Shown: positions 43,016 through 52,143, counted from the first letter of the stretch. The stretch is 64,000 nucleotides of DNA from JACPDH01 sp041671505 (GCA_041671505.1 JBAZBK010000005.1:1-64000), one strand, 5' to 3'. Notes: generated from the sequence alone by a model not told the origin. A program made the numbers and translations.

Positions 43016-44308
43016 CTACGGAGTGAGCTCCGTGTCTTTGCCGCCCGGCGTCGCTGCGATCTTCGGAGGATCGTTGTCGACCCGGCGGACCACGTCCTTC
43101 GCAAAGTGGAAGGTGTATCCGAGCGCTTTGAGCTTCGGCACCTCCTCGATGAGAACGCGCACCGTCGACGGGTAGACGTGGCCGATGCCGACCGCGTAGC
43201 TCTTCCGATCCGCGATCCGCACGAGCTCCTTCAGCTGCCGGCGCACTGCGATCTCGCGAGGATCGTCGTCGAGGAAGACGTCTCGCGCCGCCACGGGCAC
43301 GGAGCCGGCGCCGACGACGGCGGCCGCAAGCGAATTACCTGCAGTGCGCGAATCGATGAAGAAAACCCCCTCGTCCTTCAGCACGGACGCGACGTTCTCC
43401 ATCACGCGCCGGTCGCGCGTTGCCCGCGAACCCATGTGATTGTTCACGCCGACCGCCTCGGGTACCGCGCGCAGACCTTCGAGCGTCCGCCGCCGGATCT
43501 CCTCGTTGGTGAGCGACACGAGAATCGCCTCGGGGCCGGGCGACTGCCGCGGAAAATCGAGAGGCTCCATCGGCAGGTGGCAGAGAATCTCGAAGCCGCG
43601 CGCCGAGAGCATCGAGGCCGCCCGCCGCGCGTGAGGCGCAGTCGGAATCACCGCGAACGTGAGCGCAGCGTCGATCGACGCCGCCTCTTCGAGTGGCTGG
43701 TTCTCGAAACCGACGTCGTCGAGAATCAGCACGATTCTCTTTTCGCCCGTCGACTGCGGAGCTGCGGCGGGCTTAGGCGGAACACCCGGTTCCACCTCTT
43801 CGAATGCTTCGGTCTCCGAGTCGCGCTTCAGCTCGACGACGCGCAGCGTCTCGAGCGCGCCCGCTCCCGTGACCTTGACTTCATCGCCGGTCGCCGTGGT
43901 CGAAAGAGCGGGGTTCGCGACCCGAATCTTGTGCGCGACGACCTCGGGGGGATCGAACGTCTCGACGTAGAGAACACCGTCGGTCGTACCGATCCTGTCG
44001 TGGTCATAACCAGCCCCGAGAACCGCCTGCTCGAGTGGCGGCGTCTCCGGTCCGCGGTCCGGCTGCGCTTTCGGAGTCGGCTCGTTCGCGACTACCGCGT
44101 TGCCGGGCGGGGCAGCCGGAAGGCGCTCGCCTTCCGACAGGAATCGGCGTCCGTAGATTGCGAGAACTGCGATGACGAGCGCTCCGACGAGGAGCAGGGC
44201 AACGCCGCTTCGGCTGCGGCGCCGCGGTTTGGCTCGCCGGCGCGGCGACGAGGACGATGCGGGACGGCGTCCCTCTTTCCCCTGCCCTTTCCGGGGAGCC
44301 TTCGCCAT
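43016..44308 (-). CDS. Divergent polysaccharide deacetylase family protein
   Basis: A 430-residue membrane-anchored protein. An Arg/Lys-rich cytoplasmic head (1-34) precedes one membrane segment (about 35-53). A variable periplasmic region and the divergent polysaccharide deacetylase domain (about 195-415) follow. Its marks are VLILDDVGFE, the HLPMEP segment and VNNHMGSRATRD. The E. coli homologue YibQ is encoded next to envC, as here. Its start overlaps the stop of the S41-like gene by one base. It probably acts on peptidoglycan or another envelope glycan, though no substrate is established. Confidence 0.88.
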   Translation of the reverse strand: MAKAPRKGQGKEGRRPASSSSPRRRAKPRRRSRSGVALLLVGALVIAVLAIYGRRFLSEGERLPAAPPGNAVVANEPTPKAQPDRGPETPPLEQAVLGAGYDHDRIGTTDGVLYVETFDPPEVVAHKIRVANPALSTTATGDEVKVTGAGALETLRVVELKRDSETEAFEEVEPGVPPKPAAAPQSTGEKRIVLILDDVGFENQPLEEAASIDAALTFAVIPTAPHARRAASMLSARGFEILCHLPMEPLDFPRQSPGPEAILVSLTNEEIRRRTLEGLRAVPEAVGVNNHMGSRATRDRRVMENVASVLKDEGVFFIDSRTAGNSLAAAVVGAGSVPVAARDVFLDDDPREIAVRRQLKELVRIADRKSYAVGIGHVYPSTVRVLIEEVPKLKALGYTFHFAKDVVRRVDNDPPKIAATPGGKDTELTP

Positions 44309-45477
44309 CAGGCGGCGGCCTTCGCGGGCTTCGCTCCGACGAGCGAGAGCGCCTTCTCGAGGACCGGGTCCGACTTCTCCGTCTTGTCAGGTTCCGGAAG
44401 CGTCCGGTCAGCGGCGACGTCGGGCTTCACTCCCGCGTCCTTGATCGGCTTCAGGTCGGGAGTCGTGTAATGGCCGATCGTCACGCAGACGGCGCCACCG
44501 CTCGGAAGGTCGATCGTCTTCTGCACGATGGCGCGACCGTACGTCGGAAGTCCGACGACCCGGCCACGACCGTTGCCGCTGATCGCGGACGAGAAGACCT
44601 CTCCCGCTCCGGCCGTGGACGGGTCGGTAAGTACGAGTACGTCGCCGTCATAGGACGTCGCCTTGTCCGCGGTCCAGGACTTCGGCTCCACCTTCCGGCC
44701 GACGACCGACGTGATCGTCCCCTTCGCGAGAAGAAGGTCCGCGCACCTTGCCGCGCTTTCGATGTCGTCGCTGGAGCTCTCCCGCACGTCGATGAGCACG
44801 ATACCCTTCGCCTTGCTCTTCGCGTCGGCGAGAAACGCCTGCAGCGCCTTGGCGGTCGTGAAGTTGAATTCGGTCAGCTTGATGTACGGCGTCCCGTCGA
44901 TCTCTTTGCTCGGAAACTCAGCCGGTGCGAGCTGGCTGAAATCGATCGTCATCTCCTCGCGCTTGGTCATCCCGCCGTGGACGACGGTGACTTTACGTCC
45001 TGCCGTGGCCGGAGCCTGCAGCTTCGACAGCACCTGCCAGACCGCCATCTTCGCAGTCGGAACGCCCTCGATCTTCTCGATGAAATCGCCGGGGCCGATG
45101 CCTGCCTTTGCTGCGGGCGATCCGTCGCGCACCGCGATGACGAAGGCGTAGCCGAAGCGCTTGGTGAGCGTGAGTCCGATGTTGGTGACGGCGCCGGAGC
45201 CGGTCCACTTCTTGTACTCGGCGACGTCGGCCGGTGGAATGTAGAAGCTGAACTCGTCGACCGCCTGGGTGACGCCGCCGAACGCGCCGTCGAGCAACTC
45301 ATCCGACGACACCTGCTCCACGTAGTTGTTGTTCACGATCGACAGCACCTCGGTGAACACCGAAAGGTGGCGGTAGACGTTGTCCTTCTGGAGGGACTGT
45401 CCGAAGACTCCCGCGGCGAGAAGCGAGAGCATCGCGACTACGGACACGAGCAGGAACACGGCTTTTTTGGTCGTCAT
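44308..45477 (-). CDS. S41 (CtpA/Tsp-like) family protein lacking catalytic residues
   Basis: A 389-residue exported protein with signal anchor (about 5-27), PDZ domain (about 95-165) and S41 protease domain (about 175-370). It aligns without gaps to E. coli Tsp through the active-site segment, but Ser430, Asp441 and Lys455 of Tsp correspond here to Gly290, Gly301 and Arg315. The flanking phrases TAGAGE and PTYGRAIVQ are otherwise family-like. It should not be a working Ser/Lys protease. It may be a scaffold or regulator for the adjacent EnvC-type protein. It starts 27 bases after the envC stop. Confidence 0.88.
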   Translation of the reverse strand: MTTKKAVFLLVSVVAMLSLLAAGVFGQSLQKDNVYRHLSVFTEVLSIVNNNYVEQVSSDELLDGAFGGVTQAVDEFSFYIPPADVAEYKKWTGSGAVTNIGLTLTKRFGYAFVIAVRDGSPAAKAGIGPGDFIEKIEGVPTAKMAVWQVLSKLQAPATAGRKVTVVHGGMTKREEMTIDFSQLAPAEFPSKEIDGTPYIKLTEFNFTTAKALQAFLADAKSKAKGIVLIDVRESSSDDIESAARCADLLLAKGTITSVVGRKVEPKSWTADKATSYDGDVLVLTDPSTAGAGEVFSSAISGNGRGRVVGLPTYGRAIVQKTIDLPSGGAVCVTIGHYTTPDLKPIKDAGVKPDVAADRTLPEPDKTEKSDPVLEKALSLVGAKPAKAAA

Positions 45478-45504
45478 CAGGTCACTTTCCGCTGGCGCTT
45501 CATC

Positions 45505-46659
45505 TTACCTTAGCCATCGTCTCGGATCGGTCGGCTTGTTGTCCTCGCGGACCTCGAAATAGAGGTATCCGCTTCCGTCCTCTCCCTCTGCAACAGACGT
45601 AATGACCTGACCGGGGGTTACTTTGTTCCCCACGGCGACGACCGCGCCACGAGTGTTACCGTAAAGTGAATAGATCCGCTCTCCGTGATCGACGACGACG
45701 AGGTTGCCGTAGCCCTTGAACCACTGCGAATAGATGACCTTTCCGTAGAAGATCGCCTGGACGGGCGCTCCCGGCTGCGCGGCGATCTTGATGCCGTTGT
45801 TCACGGTGTAGGTCGCGAACTTCTGGCTCCTGACCCTCCCGAAGCCCTCCAGCACCTCACCTTTTGCCGGCCACTGTAGCGCGCCCCGAAACTCGCTCAC
45901 CTTCGCGGCCTGAGCGGGACCCGAGTCCTTCCGATCGTAAAGGATTCCAAACAGACGCTCGAGGCGCTGGGCGCGCTCCTCGAGATCGGCGAGCCGCAGC
46001 TCGGAGCGTCCTTCCTGTTTCCTCAGCGCGGCGAGCTGCCGTTCCTGCTCCGCGCGTCGGGTAGCGATCGCGCGCCGCTTCTGATCACCTGTGGCCTTGA
46101 GCGCCGCGATCTTCCTGGCGCGATCCTCGAGAGCGGCGTGCTCGGCGGCGAGCTGTCGCTGCATCGACCGGAAGCGGTCGATCTCGCGGCTGTCGCGGCT
46201 CACCAGGTAACTGAGCATCGATATCGCCTCCGCGGGATTCTGCTCCCCTTCGATCATGACGAGCATTCGCAGGTACGAGAGAGAGCCGAGGCGATAGAGA
46301 GCCGCGAGTCGATCCGCAAGGAGCTTCTTTTGCTTTGCGATATCCGCGTTGAGTGCGCCGACTCGTGCGGAAGCCTCGCCGGCCTGTCGCTCGAGCTGTG
46401 CCTGCGCCTCCTGGGCGACTTCGAGCTCGCGCTCGAGGATCTGCAGCTCGAGTCGAGTCGCTTCAAGGTCGCGTTGAGCCGACTGCGCCTGGCCCCGCAC
46501 ATTCGCGAGCGTCGATCGAAGGGTTCGCACCTCCTCTCGAAGCTGCCGGAGGTCGCTCTGGGGGTCGGAGTCGGCGGGCTGCGCGAAGCTGCTGTACGAT
46601 CCCGCGGCGAGGATCGAGACCGCGATCGCGATGGCGAGAACCACTCCCGCTCGCTTCAC
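45505..46659 (-). CDS. envC: Murein hydrolase activator EnvC
   Basis: A 384-residue periplasmic protein with a signal peptide (about 1-26). A long coiled coil (about 30-110 and 160-240) is interrupted by a short helical region, and a C-terminal LytM/M23 domain (about 258-384) follows. The zinc ligands of active M23 enzymes are missing: positions equivalent to HxxxD read Asn288 and Lys291, the HxH pair is broken by Asn335, and the usual HFEVR reads YFEVR. This matches EnvC-type activators, which switch on amidases at the division septum rather than cutting murein. It lies 13 bases after rnc. Confidence 0.92.
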   Translation of the reverse strand: MKRAGVVLAIAIAVSILAAGSYSSFAQPADSDPQSDLRQLREEVRTLRSTLANVRGQAQSAQRDLEATRLELQILERELEVAQEAQAQLERQAGEASARVGALNADIAKQKKLLADRLAALYRLGSLSYLRMLVMIEGEQNPAEAISMLSYLVSRDSREIDRFRSMQRQLAAEHAALEDRARKIAALKATGDQKRRAIATRRAEQERQLAALRKQEGRSELRLADLEERAQRLERLFGILYDRKDSGPAQAAKVSEFRGALQWPAKGEVLEGFGRVRSQKFATYTVNNGIKIAAQPGAPVQAIFYGKVIYSQWFKGYGNLVVVDHGERIYSLYGNTRGAVVAVGNKVTPGQVITSVAEGEDGSGYLYFEVREDNKPTDPRRWLR

Positions 46660-46672
46660 GATTGCATGGACC

Positions 46673-47401
46673 TCACACTCCGCGCGACGACACGAGGCGC
46701 TGTTCGCACAGACGCAGCGCCTCTTTGGCTGCCTGCTGCTGCGCTTCCTTCTTCGAGGTCCCTTCTCCCCGCGCCGAGACTTCGGGATCGAACGTCACCT
46801 CGACTACGAAGCGCTTCTCGTGGTCGGGTCCGTGCTCGTCGACGACGCGGTACTCGGGGAGAGGAAGCCCCCTCGCCTGCGCGATCTCCTGCAGCGCGGT
46901 CTTGTAGTCCTGAAAGAGAAGATCCCGCGCGTCAATCTGCTCGAGGTCGAGGGCGAAGGTGCGGAGGATCAGGTCGCGGCCGGCTTCGATTCCGCTGTCG
47001 AGATAGACCGCGGCGACCACGGCCTCGAAGACGTTCGCGAGCAGCGAATCCTTGCGCCGCCCTCCCGATTTCTCCTCTCCGACACCGAGCAGAAGCATCT
47101 CTCCCATCCCGGCGAGGCGCGCTTTTGCCGCGAGCGCCGGGGCGCTGACCATGAATGCTTTGATCTTGGAGAGCGCTCCTTCGTCGAGTGCGGGAAACCG
47201 GCGGAAGAGGACGTCGCCGATCACAAAACCGAGGACCGCGTCACCGAGGAACTCGAATGTCTCGTTGTCACCGGGGCTGGTGTCGCGCGACTCGTGAAAA
47301 TACGACTTGTGCGTGAGCGCGCGAATCGCGAGCGAACGGTCGGCAAACCGATGCCCGATCCGCTGCTCGAAGTCGTTGAGAATTTCTTCAGTCAGGTGCA
47401 C
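46673..47401 (-). CDS. rnc: Ribonuclease III
   Basis: A 242-residue RNase III cleaving double-stranded RNA in rRNA and mRNA processing. The catalytic signature ETFEFLGDAV is at about 47-56, a second acidic site ANVFEAVVAAVYLD follows, and a dsRNA-binding domain occupies the C-terminal 70 residues. The GTG at 47401 gives the typical N-terminus. A TATACT box lies nine bases before it, so it could be transcribed independently as well as by read-through from the riboswitch and tRNA-Phe. Confidence 0.95.
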   Translation of the reverse strand: MHLTEEILNDFEQRIGHRFADRSLAIRALTHKSYFHESRDTSPGDNETFEFLGDAVLGFVIGDVLFRRFPALDEGALSKIKAFMVSAPALAAKARLAGMGEMLLLGVGEEKSGGRRKDSLLANVFEAVVAAVYLDSGIEAGRDLILRTFALDLEQIDARDLLFQDYKTALQEIAQARGLPLPEYRVVDEHGPDHEKRFVVEVTFDPEVSARGEGTSKKEAQQQAAKEALRLCEQRLVSSRGV

Positions 47402-47440
47402 GACGGCGGCAGTATAGCGCACGGGAACAGGGCGCTCGCC

Positions 47441-47473
47441 GAAAGCGAAACGCCCCGCCGTGAAGGCGGGGCG
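47441..47473 (-). terminator. Hairpin between tRNA-Phe and rnc
   Basis: Arms CGCCCCGCC (47451-47459) and GGCGGGGCG (47465-47473) form a perfect 9-bp stem. Transcribed from the minus strand it is followed by TTTCGCTTTC, a broken U-tract. It could end most tRNA transcripts or only attenuate. Confidence 0.45.
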
Positions 47474-47487
47474 GGCTGAATTTCGCG

Positions 47488-47563
<76 letters not shown>

Positions 47564-47660
47564 AACTTGCCGCAAACGCGGCGAGACGCGAACGATAGTC
47601 GACCGCGCCCGTCGTGTCAACGCGCATGGAGAACGGCGCAAACCGTCGCGCAATTTCCCC

Positions 47661-47697
47661 AAAAAAGATGAAGCGCCGCGGTTAGCGGCGCCTCATC
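47661..47697 (-). terminator. Intrinsic terminator of the c-di-AMP riboswitch
   Basis: On the minus strand a 13-bp stem (47685-47697 with 47667-47679, one G-U pair) with a five-base loop is followed directly by six U residues. It begins three bases after the closing stem of the riboswitch, the layout of a transcriptional off-switch. Confidence 0.92.
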
Positions 47698-47700
47698 TCG

Positions 47701-47850
47701 CTTGTCGTTCCGGTGCCTGCGGAGTTAGCTGTCGGATTCGGGCTGGACGCCCGTCCGGCCTGCGCCGGATTCACCCCGGACGGTGGCAAGCCGTCGCCTG
47801 AATATCGGGTCCCCCGCTCCCCGTTGCCTGACGGGGATTCGGCTGACAAG
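47701..47850 (-). promoter_or_regulatory. c-di-AMP riboswitch (ydaO/yuaA family)
   Basis: The minus-strand sequence contains the conserved blocks in order: GCCGAATCC (5' side of P1 and its junction), GGGGACCCG, CGGGGTGAATCC and, near the 3' end, CCGACAGCTAACTCCG followed by AGGCA. These match the ydaO/yuaA aptamer, including the nearly invariant GACAGCUAAC segment. The ends pair as CTTGTC (47845-47850) with GACAAG (47701-47706). c-di-AMP binding normally favours termination. Family targets are potassium transporters and cell wall hydrolases. Downstream here are tRNA-Phe, rnc and envC. Confidence 0.93.
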
Positions 47851-47873
47851 CTGCTGCCGTGAGGCAGCGTCTC

Positions 47874-47901
47874 AATGTAGCGGGTTGGGCTGGAATGTCA
47901 A
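47874..47901 (-). promoter_or_regulatory. Sigma-70 promoter driving riboswitch transcript
   Basis: A perfect TTGACA (47896-47901), a 16-base spacer and TACATT (47874-47879) on the minus strand place the transcription start near 47867, about 17 bases before the aptamer. A small hairpin (CTGCC/GGCAG) lies between the start and the aptamer. Confidence 0.75.
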
Positions 47902-47940
47902 CGTCGACGAAGGGAACGGCTGCCTCCGGCGCGACGACCG

Positions 47941-48816
47941 TCAGCTCGTGCGGTCGCGAAGCATCGTCGCCAGTGCCATGAGCGGCTCGGCCGCGCTTCC
48001 GAGGGGACGGATCGCGCGAATGCTCGTCTCGATCAGTTCCCGGTTCAACTGCCGCGCACCGTCGACACCGGCGAGACGAACGAAGGTGAGCTTGCCCTCG
48101 TCCTTTCCGACGTCTTTGCCGAGCGCGGCCGACGACGACGTCGCGTCGAGGATGTCGTCGGTGATCTGGAACGCGAGCCCCAGGTTCTTGGCATAGGCTT
48201 CGACCGAGCCGAGCATCGCGTCGCTCGCTCCGGCAAGCATCGCGCCCACCGCAGCCGACGCGACGAACAGCGCGCCCGTCTTGCGCGAGTGAATGTACTC
48301 GAGCGTGTGAAAGTCGAGCGTCTCCGCCTCACAATGAAGGTCGACCGACTCCCCGCCGACGGTGCCGTCCCAGCCTACGGCGCTCACGACCCGCTCGATG
48401 AGCGTGTTGAGCGGCCAGCGCCGCGGCCTGAGCGCGGTGTGACCCGAAGCAACGAGGGCATACGCTTCATTGAGGAGCGCCACAGCAGAGAGAACCGCGA
48501 GATCTTCGCCGAATGCGCGGTGAAGCGCCGGCTCGCCGCGCCGCAGCTCCGCGTCGTCCATGCATGGCAGGTCATCGAGAATCAGCGACGACGCGTGAAT
48601 CAGCTCGAACGCGGCCGCTGCGTCGACGAGTCCCGCGCTCTTCGCTCCGAGCGCCTCACCCACCGTGATCGTGAGGACGCCACGGACGCGCTTTCCGGGA
48701 GAGGTGATCGCCTTCTCGAGCGGCTTGCGAAGAACGGCCGGAGCACTCGCCTCGGCCGCGAGCTTCGCGAGGCGCGCGTTCACCATTTCGCGTCGTGACA
48801 GGAAGTGTTCGTTCAT
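47941..48816 (-). CDS. Farnesyl-diphosphate-synthase-type prenyltransferase
   Basis: A 291-residue short-chain prenyl synthase. The first Asp-rich motif is DDLPCMDD (81-88), with the two-residue insertion typical of bacterial IspA and type II GGPP synthases. The second is TDDILD (about 216-221) followed by LGKDVGKDEGK. It supplies C15 or C20 diphosphates for undecaprenyl and quinone precursors. ATG 48816 is preferred; the open frame extends to 49161 antisense to the next gene. It is divergent from the chemoreceptor-like gene at 48887. Confidence 0.92.
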   Translation of the reverse strand: MNEHFLSRREMVNARLAKLAAEASAPAVLRKPLEKAITSPGKRVRGVLTITVGEALGAKSAGLVDAAAAFELIHASSLILDDLPCMDDAELRRGEPALHRAFGEDLAVLSAVALLNEAYALVASGHTALRPRRWPLNTLIERVVSAVGWDGTVGGESVDLHCEAETLDFHTLEYIHSRKTGALFVASAAVGAMLAGASDAMLGSVEAYAKNLGLAFQITDDILDATSSSAALGKDVGKDEGKLTFVRLAGVDGARQLNRELIETSIRAIRPLGSAAEPLMALATMLRDRTS

Positions 48817-48886
48817 CTGTTTGCCGTCGTCGTCGCATGCTGCAAGTGACGCCGGAATCGGGGGCTTATGGTAGCATCCGGCCACG

Positions 48887-51800
48887 ATGGCTAATCGTTT
48901 TCGATCGATACTTTTCAATCGTCTCGTATGGGCTGTCGCAGCTGGTTTCATCGTCTTTCTCGTCAGCCTTGCGCTGTTGACGGAACTTTCGAAGCGAGAC
49001 TTCATTTTCGTCGTCGTAGCCTCGATCCTGGCGTGCGGAGTAACCATCGCGCTCAGATTCTTCCTCTCCCGCGAGGCGATGACGCTCACCGGCGGCTCTC
49101 CCTCGAAAGTTCTGAGCAGGATCACTGGTGGCGACCTCACTCTCTCGTCCCGTGACATCACCCGCTCGATCGGTCAGCCCGAAATGGCGGCCGCGGTTCG
49201 CGGTCTCGTGCTCAACCTCGAGCGCACGATCAGCCGCTTCGGACAGCTCTCTGCTGACGTGAGCAATGTCAGCGAGTCGATCAATGAGCGGGCGAAGCTT
49301 CTTGCAAAGATCTCGAGCGAGCAGCTCCGGGCTGCCGAGTCGACGTCCGGCTCGGTCACCGAGATCGACCGCTCCATCAACGCGGTCCAGAAGAGCATGG
49401 AGAATCTTTCGCTCAATGCGGAAGAGACCTCGACCTCGGTTCTGCAGATGTCGGCGAGCATCGAGGAGGTCAGCCGGATCACCGACCGACTGGCCGAATT
49501 CGTGGAGCAGGCGGCGTCGGCCGTCAACGAGATGATCGCGTCGATCAACGAAGTGGCGTTGAACACGGAATCGTTCTCGTCGTTCGCCACCCAGACGGCG
49601 AGCTCGATGGTCGAGATGAACGCCACGACGGTCGAAATCGGCCGAAGCGCACGACAGTCGACCGAGTTCGCGGAGAGCGTCCGCGGCGCGGCAATCGAAG
49701 GGCGCCAGGCAGTCATGGGCACCGTCGAGGGGATGCGCAACATCAACGAGACGGTTCAGGGATCGAAGCTCTCCCTGACGCAGCTCGTCGAGCGCTCGCA
49801 GGAGATCGGCGAGATCGTCCGCGTCATCGACGAGATCGCGGGCCAGACGAATCTCCTCGCGCTGAACGCTGCAATCATCGCCGCGCAGGCGGGAGAGCGC
49901 GGAAAGGGCTTCGCCGTCGTCGCCGACGAGATCCGCGATCTCTCCGAGCGCACCTCGGTGTCGACCGAAGAGATCCGGACGCTGATCCTCAACGTCCAGC
50001 GCGGCGTCGAAGAAGCGATGGCGCAGATGGAGTCGACGGGCGAGCGTGTCGGCGAAGGCGTCGCCCTGACCGCGCGCGCCGAGCGGGTGCTCGAGAAGAT
50101 CCTCGACCTGACGCAGCGCTCGAGCGAGTCGATTGCCGAGATCGCGCGCGCCACCGAAGAGCAGATCCGCGGCAGCCAGGCTGCGACGCAGGCCATCGAG
50201 GAAGTAACGAAGATGGTCCAGCAGACGGCGAGCGCGACACAGGAGCAGTCGAAGACGTCGGCGAAGATCGGAGAGCAGGTCGCGACCGTGCGCGATTACA
50301 CGAATCACCTGCGCCGCGCGATGGAAGAGCAGGAGAGCGGAAGCCGCGCGATCGGCCAGGCGATGGAGAACATCATGACTGCCGTGAGCACCGTCGTCGA
50401 ATCGACGTCCGTGCTCAGCACGGAGAGCGGCTCGATCGTCAAGGGTTCGCGGGCCGTGGAGCGCGGTACGCGCGAAGCGAACCTCTCGGTCTCCGACCTC
50501 ACGGTCATGGCGAACACGCTTCGCCACGAGTCGTCGCTGCTGTCGCAGCAGCTCGACCGTTTCCAGCTCTCCACGCCCGCGAAGGGCGGCTCGATCACGA
50601 CGGCGGCCGTGCTCCCGCACACGTTCACGCTCGATCCCGCGTTCTGCAATTTCATGGCACTCGGATTCATGGAGCGCGCCGTGCACGAGACGCTCGTGAC
50701 GTTCGGCGAGGGCGCCGAGATCGTCCCCGGCCTCGCCGCCCGGTGGGAGATTCTCGAACACGGAACCCTCTACCGCTTCCATCTGCGCCGCGGCGTCTAT
50801 TTCCACAACGGCAACCCGCTCACGTCGAAGGACGTGGTTGGGACGTTCAACCGCCTGATGTGGCACGAGATCAACTCGCCCGGAAGGTGGATCATGCTCT
50901 CGGTGGTCGGCTCGGACGACGTCGTGGCCGGGCGATCGCGTGCGGCGAGCGGTCTCGTCGCCGTCGATGAGCACACCGTCGACATCCGGCTCAAGGAGCC
51001 GCTCGCCTTCTTCGTGCACCTCCTGTCGATGGCCGAGGCGGCGATCGTTCCGATCGACGAGGCGAAGGACAAAGAGAGGTTCGGCCTCCGGGGCGCCGGC
51101 ACCGGCCCCTTTGCCGTGGAAGAGGCGCGGCCGGGCGATATGCTCACGCTGCGCGCGAGCCGTTCGTACTTCCACCGCGGGCTCCCCTACCTCGACACGC
51201 TGAAGTTCCGCCTCGATCTCAAGAGCGGAAAGGAAGTTGCCGCGGCGTTCATGCGAGGCGAGCTCGACATGGCACACGGCCTGCCGCTCGCGGCCGTCGC
51301 CGAGATGCGGAACGATCCGCGCTACTCGCCGTATCTCATCGACACGATCCAGCTGCACACGTCCTACATGACATACGACTGCTCGCACGGGCCGTTCAGC
51401 CACGTCGACGTGCGGCAGGCGGTCAATCACGCGGTGAACAAGGATCGGATCAACGAGAAGGTCTTCTCCGGCCTCGGCGTGCCCGCGCAGTCGCTCCTGC
51501 CTCCCGGTCTGCTCGGCTACGAAGCCGAGCTCAAGGGGCTTCAGTACGACCCGGACAAAGCCCGCAGCCTGATGCGTCGTGCCGGCTACTCCTCGGGCTT
51601 CCGCCTGCGCTACTACCGCTGGGACACCGACGAGTTCTACAACTCGGGCATGGTTCCTCAGATCATCGAGGACCTTGCCGAGATCGGGATCAGCGTCGAA
51701 GTCTCGGAGCACTCCGCCGAGGATGCGCGACACGCTCGGGAGCGCCGGGGCCACGACCTGCTCATCTGCGGCAACTGGTACGCCGACTTCCCCGACTCCG

Positions 51801-52087
51801 ACAACTTCTTCTACATCTTCTTCCACAGCGACTCGGGGACCGTTCTCGGCATGAACTATCCCGACGGGAAATGGGACTCCGTGATCGAAGAGGCGCGCGC
51901 GACGAACGATCTCGATCGCCGCACCGAGATCTACCGCCAGCTGAATCGTCGCGCAGTCGACGAGGCGCCTCTCGTCTTCCTCTTTCACGACCGCTTCTTC
52001 ATCGCGCACAAACCGGAAGTGCGGGGGGTCCGGACGCACCTCGTGCCCCCGCCGGCGCGCTACCATTCGATCTGGATCGAGCAGTAG
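48887..52087 (+). CDS. Chimeric chemoreceptor (MCP) signalling / family-5 solute-binding protein
   Basis: A 1066-residue protein with an unusual architecture. Two adjacent membrane segments (about 13-33 and 38-60) are separated by only a few charged residues, so there is no periplasmic sensor domain. A HAMP-like stretch (about 70-110) leads into a long MCP coiled coil (about 110-560) whose tip QTNLLALNAAIIAAQAGERG (about 318-337) is nearly canonical. The last 500 residues (about 567-1066) form an SBP_bac_5 domain with LVTFGEGAEIVPGLA and VYFHNGNPLTSKDVV. No signal peptide or third membrane segment precedes it, so the binding domain should be cytoplasmic. TAGCAT lies nine bases before the ATG. 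No CheA, CheW or CheR gene is in the window. Confidence 0.92.
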   Translation: MANRFRSILFNRLVWAVAAGFIVFLVSLALLTELSKRDFIFVVVASILACGVTIALRFFLSREAMTLTGGSPSKVLSRITGGDLTLSSRDITRSIGQPEMAAAVRGLVLNLERTISRFGQLSADVSNVSESINERAKLLAKISSEQLRAAESTSGSVTEIDRSINAVQKSMENLSLNAEETSTSVLQMSASIEEVSRITDRLAEFVEQAASAVNEMIASINEVALNTESFSSFATQTASSMVEMNATTVEIGRSARQSTEFAESVRGAAIEGRQAVMGTVEGMRNINETVQGSKLSLTQLVERSQEIGEIVRVIDEIAGQTNLLALNAAIIAAQAGERGKGFAVVADEIRDLSERTSVSTEEIRTLILNVQRGVEEAMAQMESTGERVGEGVALTARAERVLEKILDLTQRSSESIAEIARATEEQIRGSQAATQAIEEVTKMVQQTASATQEQSKTSAKIGEQVATVRDYTNHLRRAMEEQESGSRAIGQAMENIMTAVSTVVESTSVLSTESGSIVKGSRAVERGTREANLSVSDLTVMANTLRHESSLLSQQLDRFQLSTPAKGGSITTAAVLPHTFTLDPAFCNFMALGFMERAVHETLVTFGEGAEIVPGLAARWEILEHGTLYRFHLRRGVYFHNGNPLTSKDVVGTFNRLMWHEINSPGRWIMLSVVGSDDVVAGRSRAASGLVAVDEHTVDIRLKEPLAFFVHLLSMAEAAIVPIDEAKDKERFGLRGAGTGPFAVEEARPGDMLTLRASRSYFHRGLPYLDTLKFRLDLKSGKEVAAAFMRGELDMAHGLPLAAVAEMRNDPRYSPYLIDTIQLHTSYMTYDCSHGPFSHVDVRQAVNHAVNKDRINEKVFSGLGVPAQSLLPPGLLGYEAELKGLQYDPDKARSLMRRAGYSSGFRLRYYRWDTDEFYNSGMVPQIIEDLAEIGISVEVSEHSAEDARHARERRGHDLLICGNWYADFPDSDNFFYIFFHSDSGTVLGMNYPDGKWDSVIEEARATNDLDRRTEIYRQLNRRAVDEAPLVFLFHDRFFIAHKPEVRGVRTHLVPPPARYHSIWIEQ

Positions 52088-52143
52088 ACCTGGAGGACAG
52101 GCCCTGGGCGGCGGAGTAAACGTCCGCCCTCCTCGGCCGTCCA

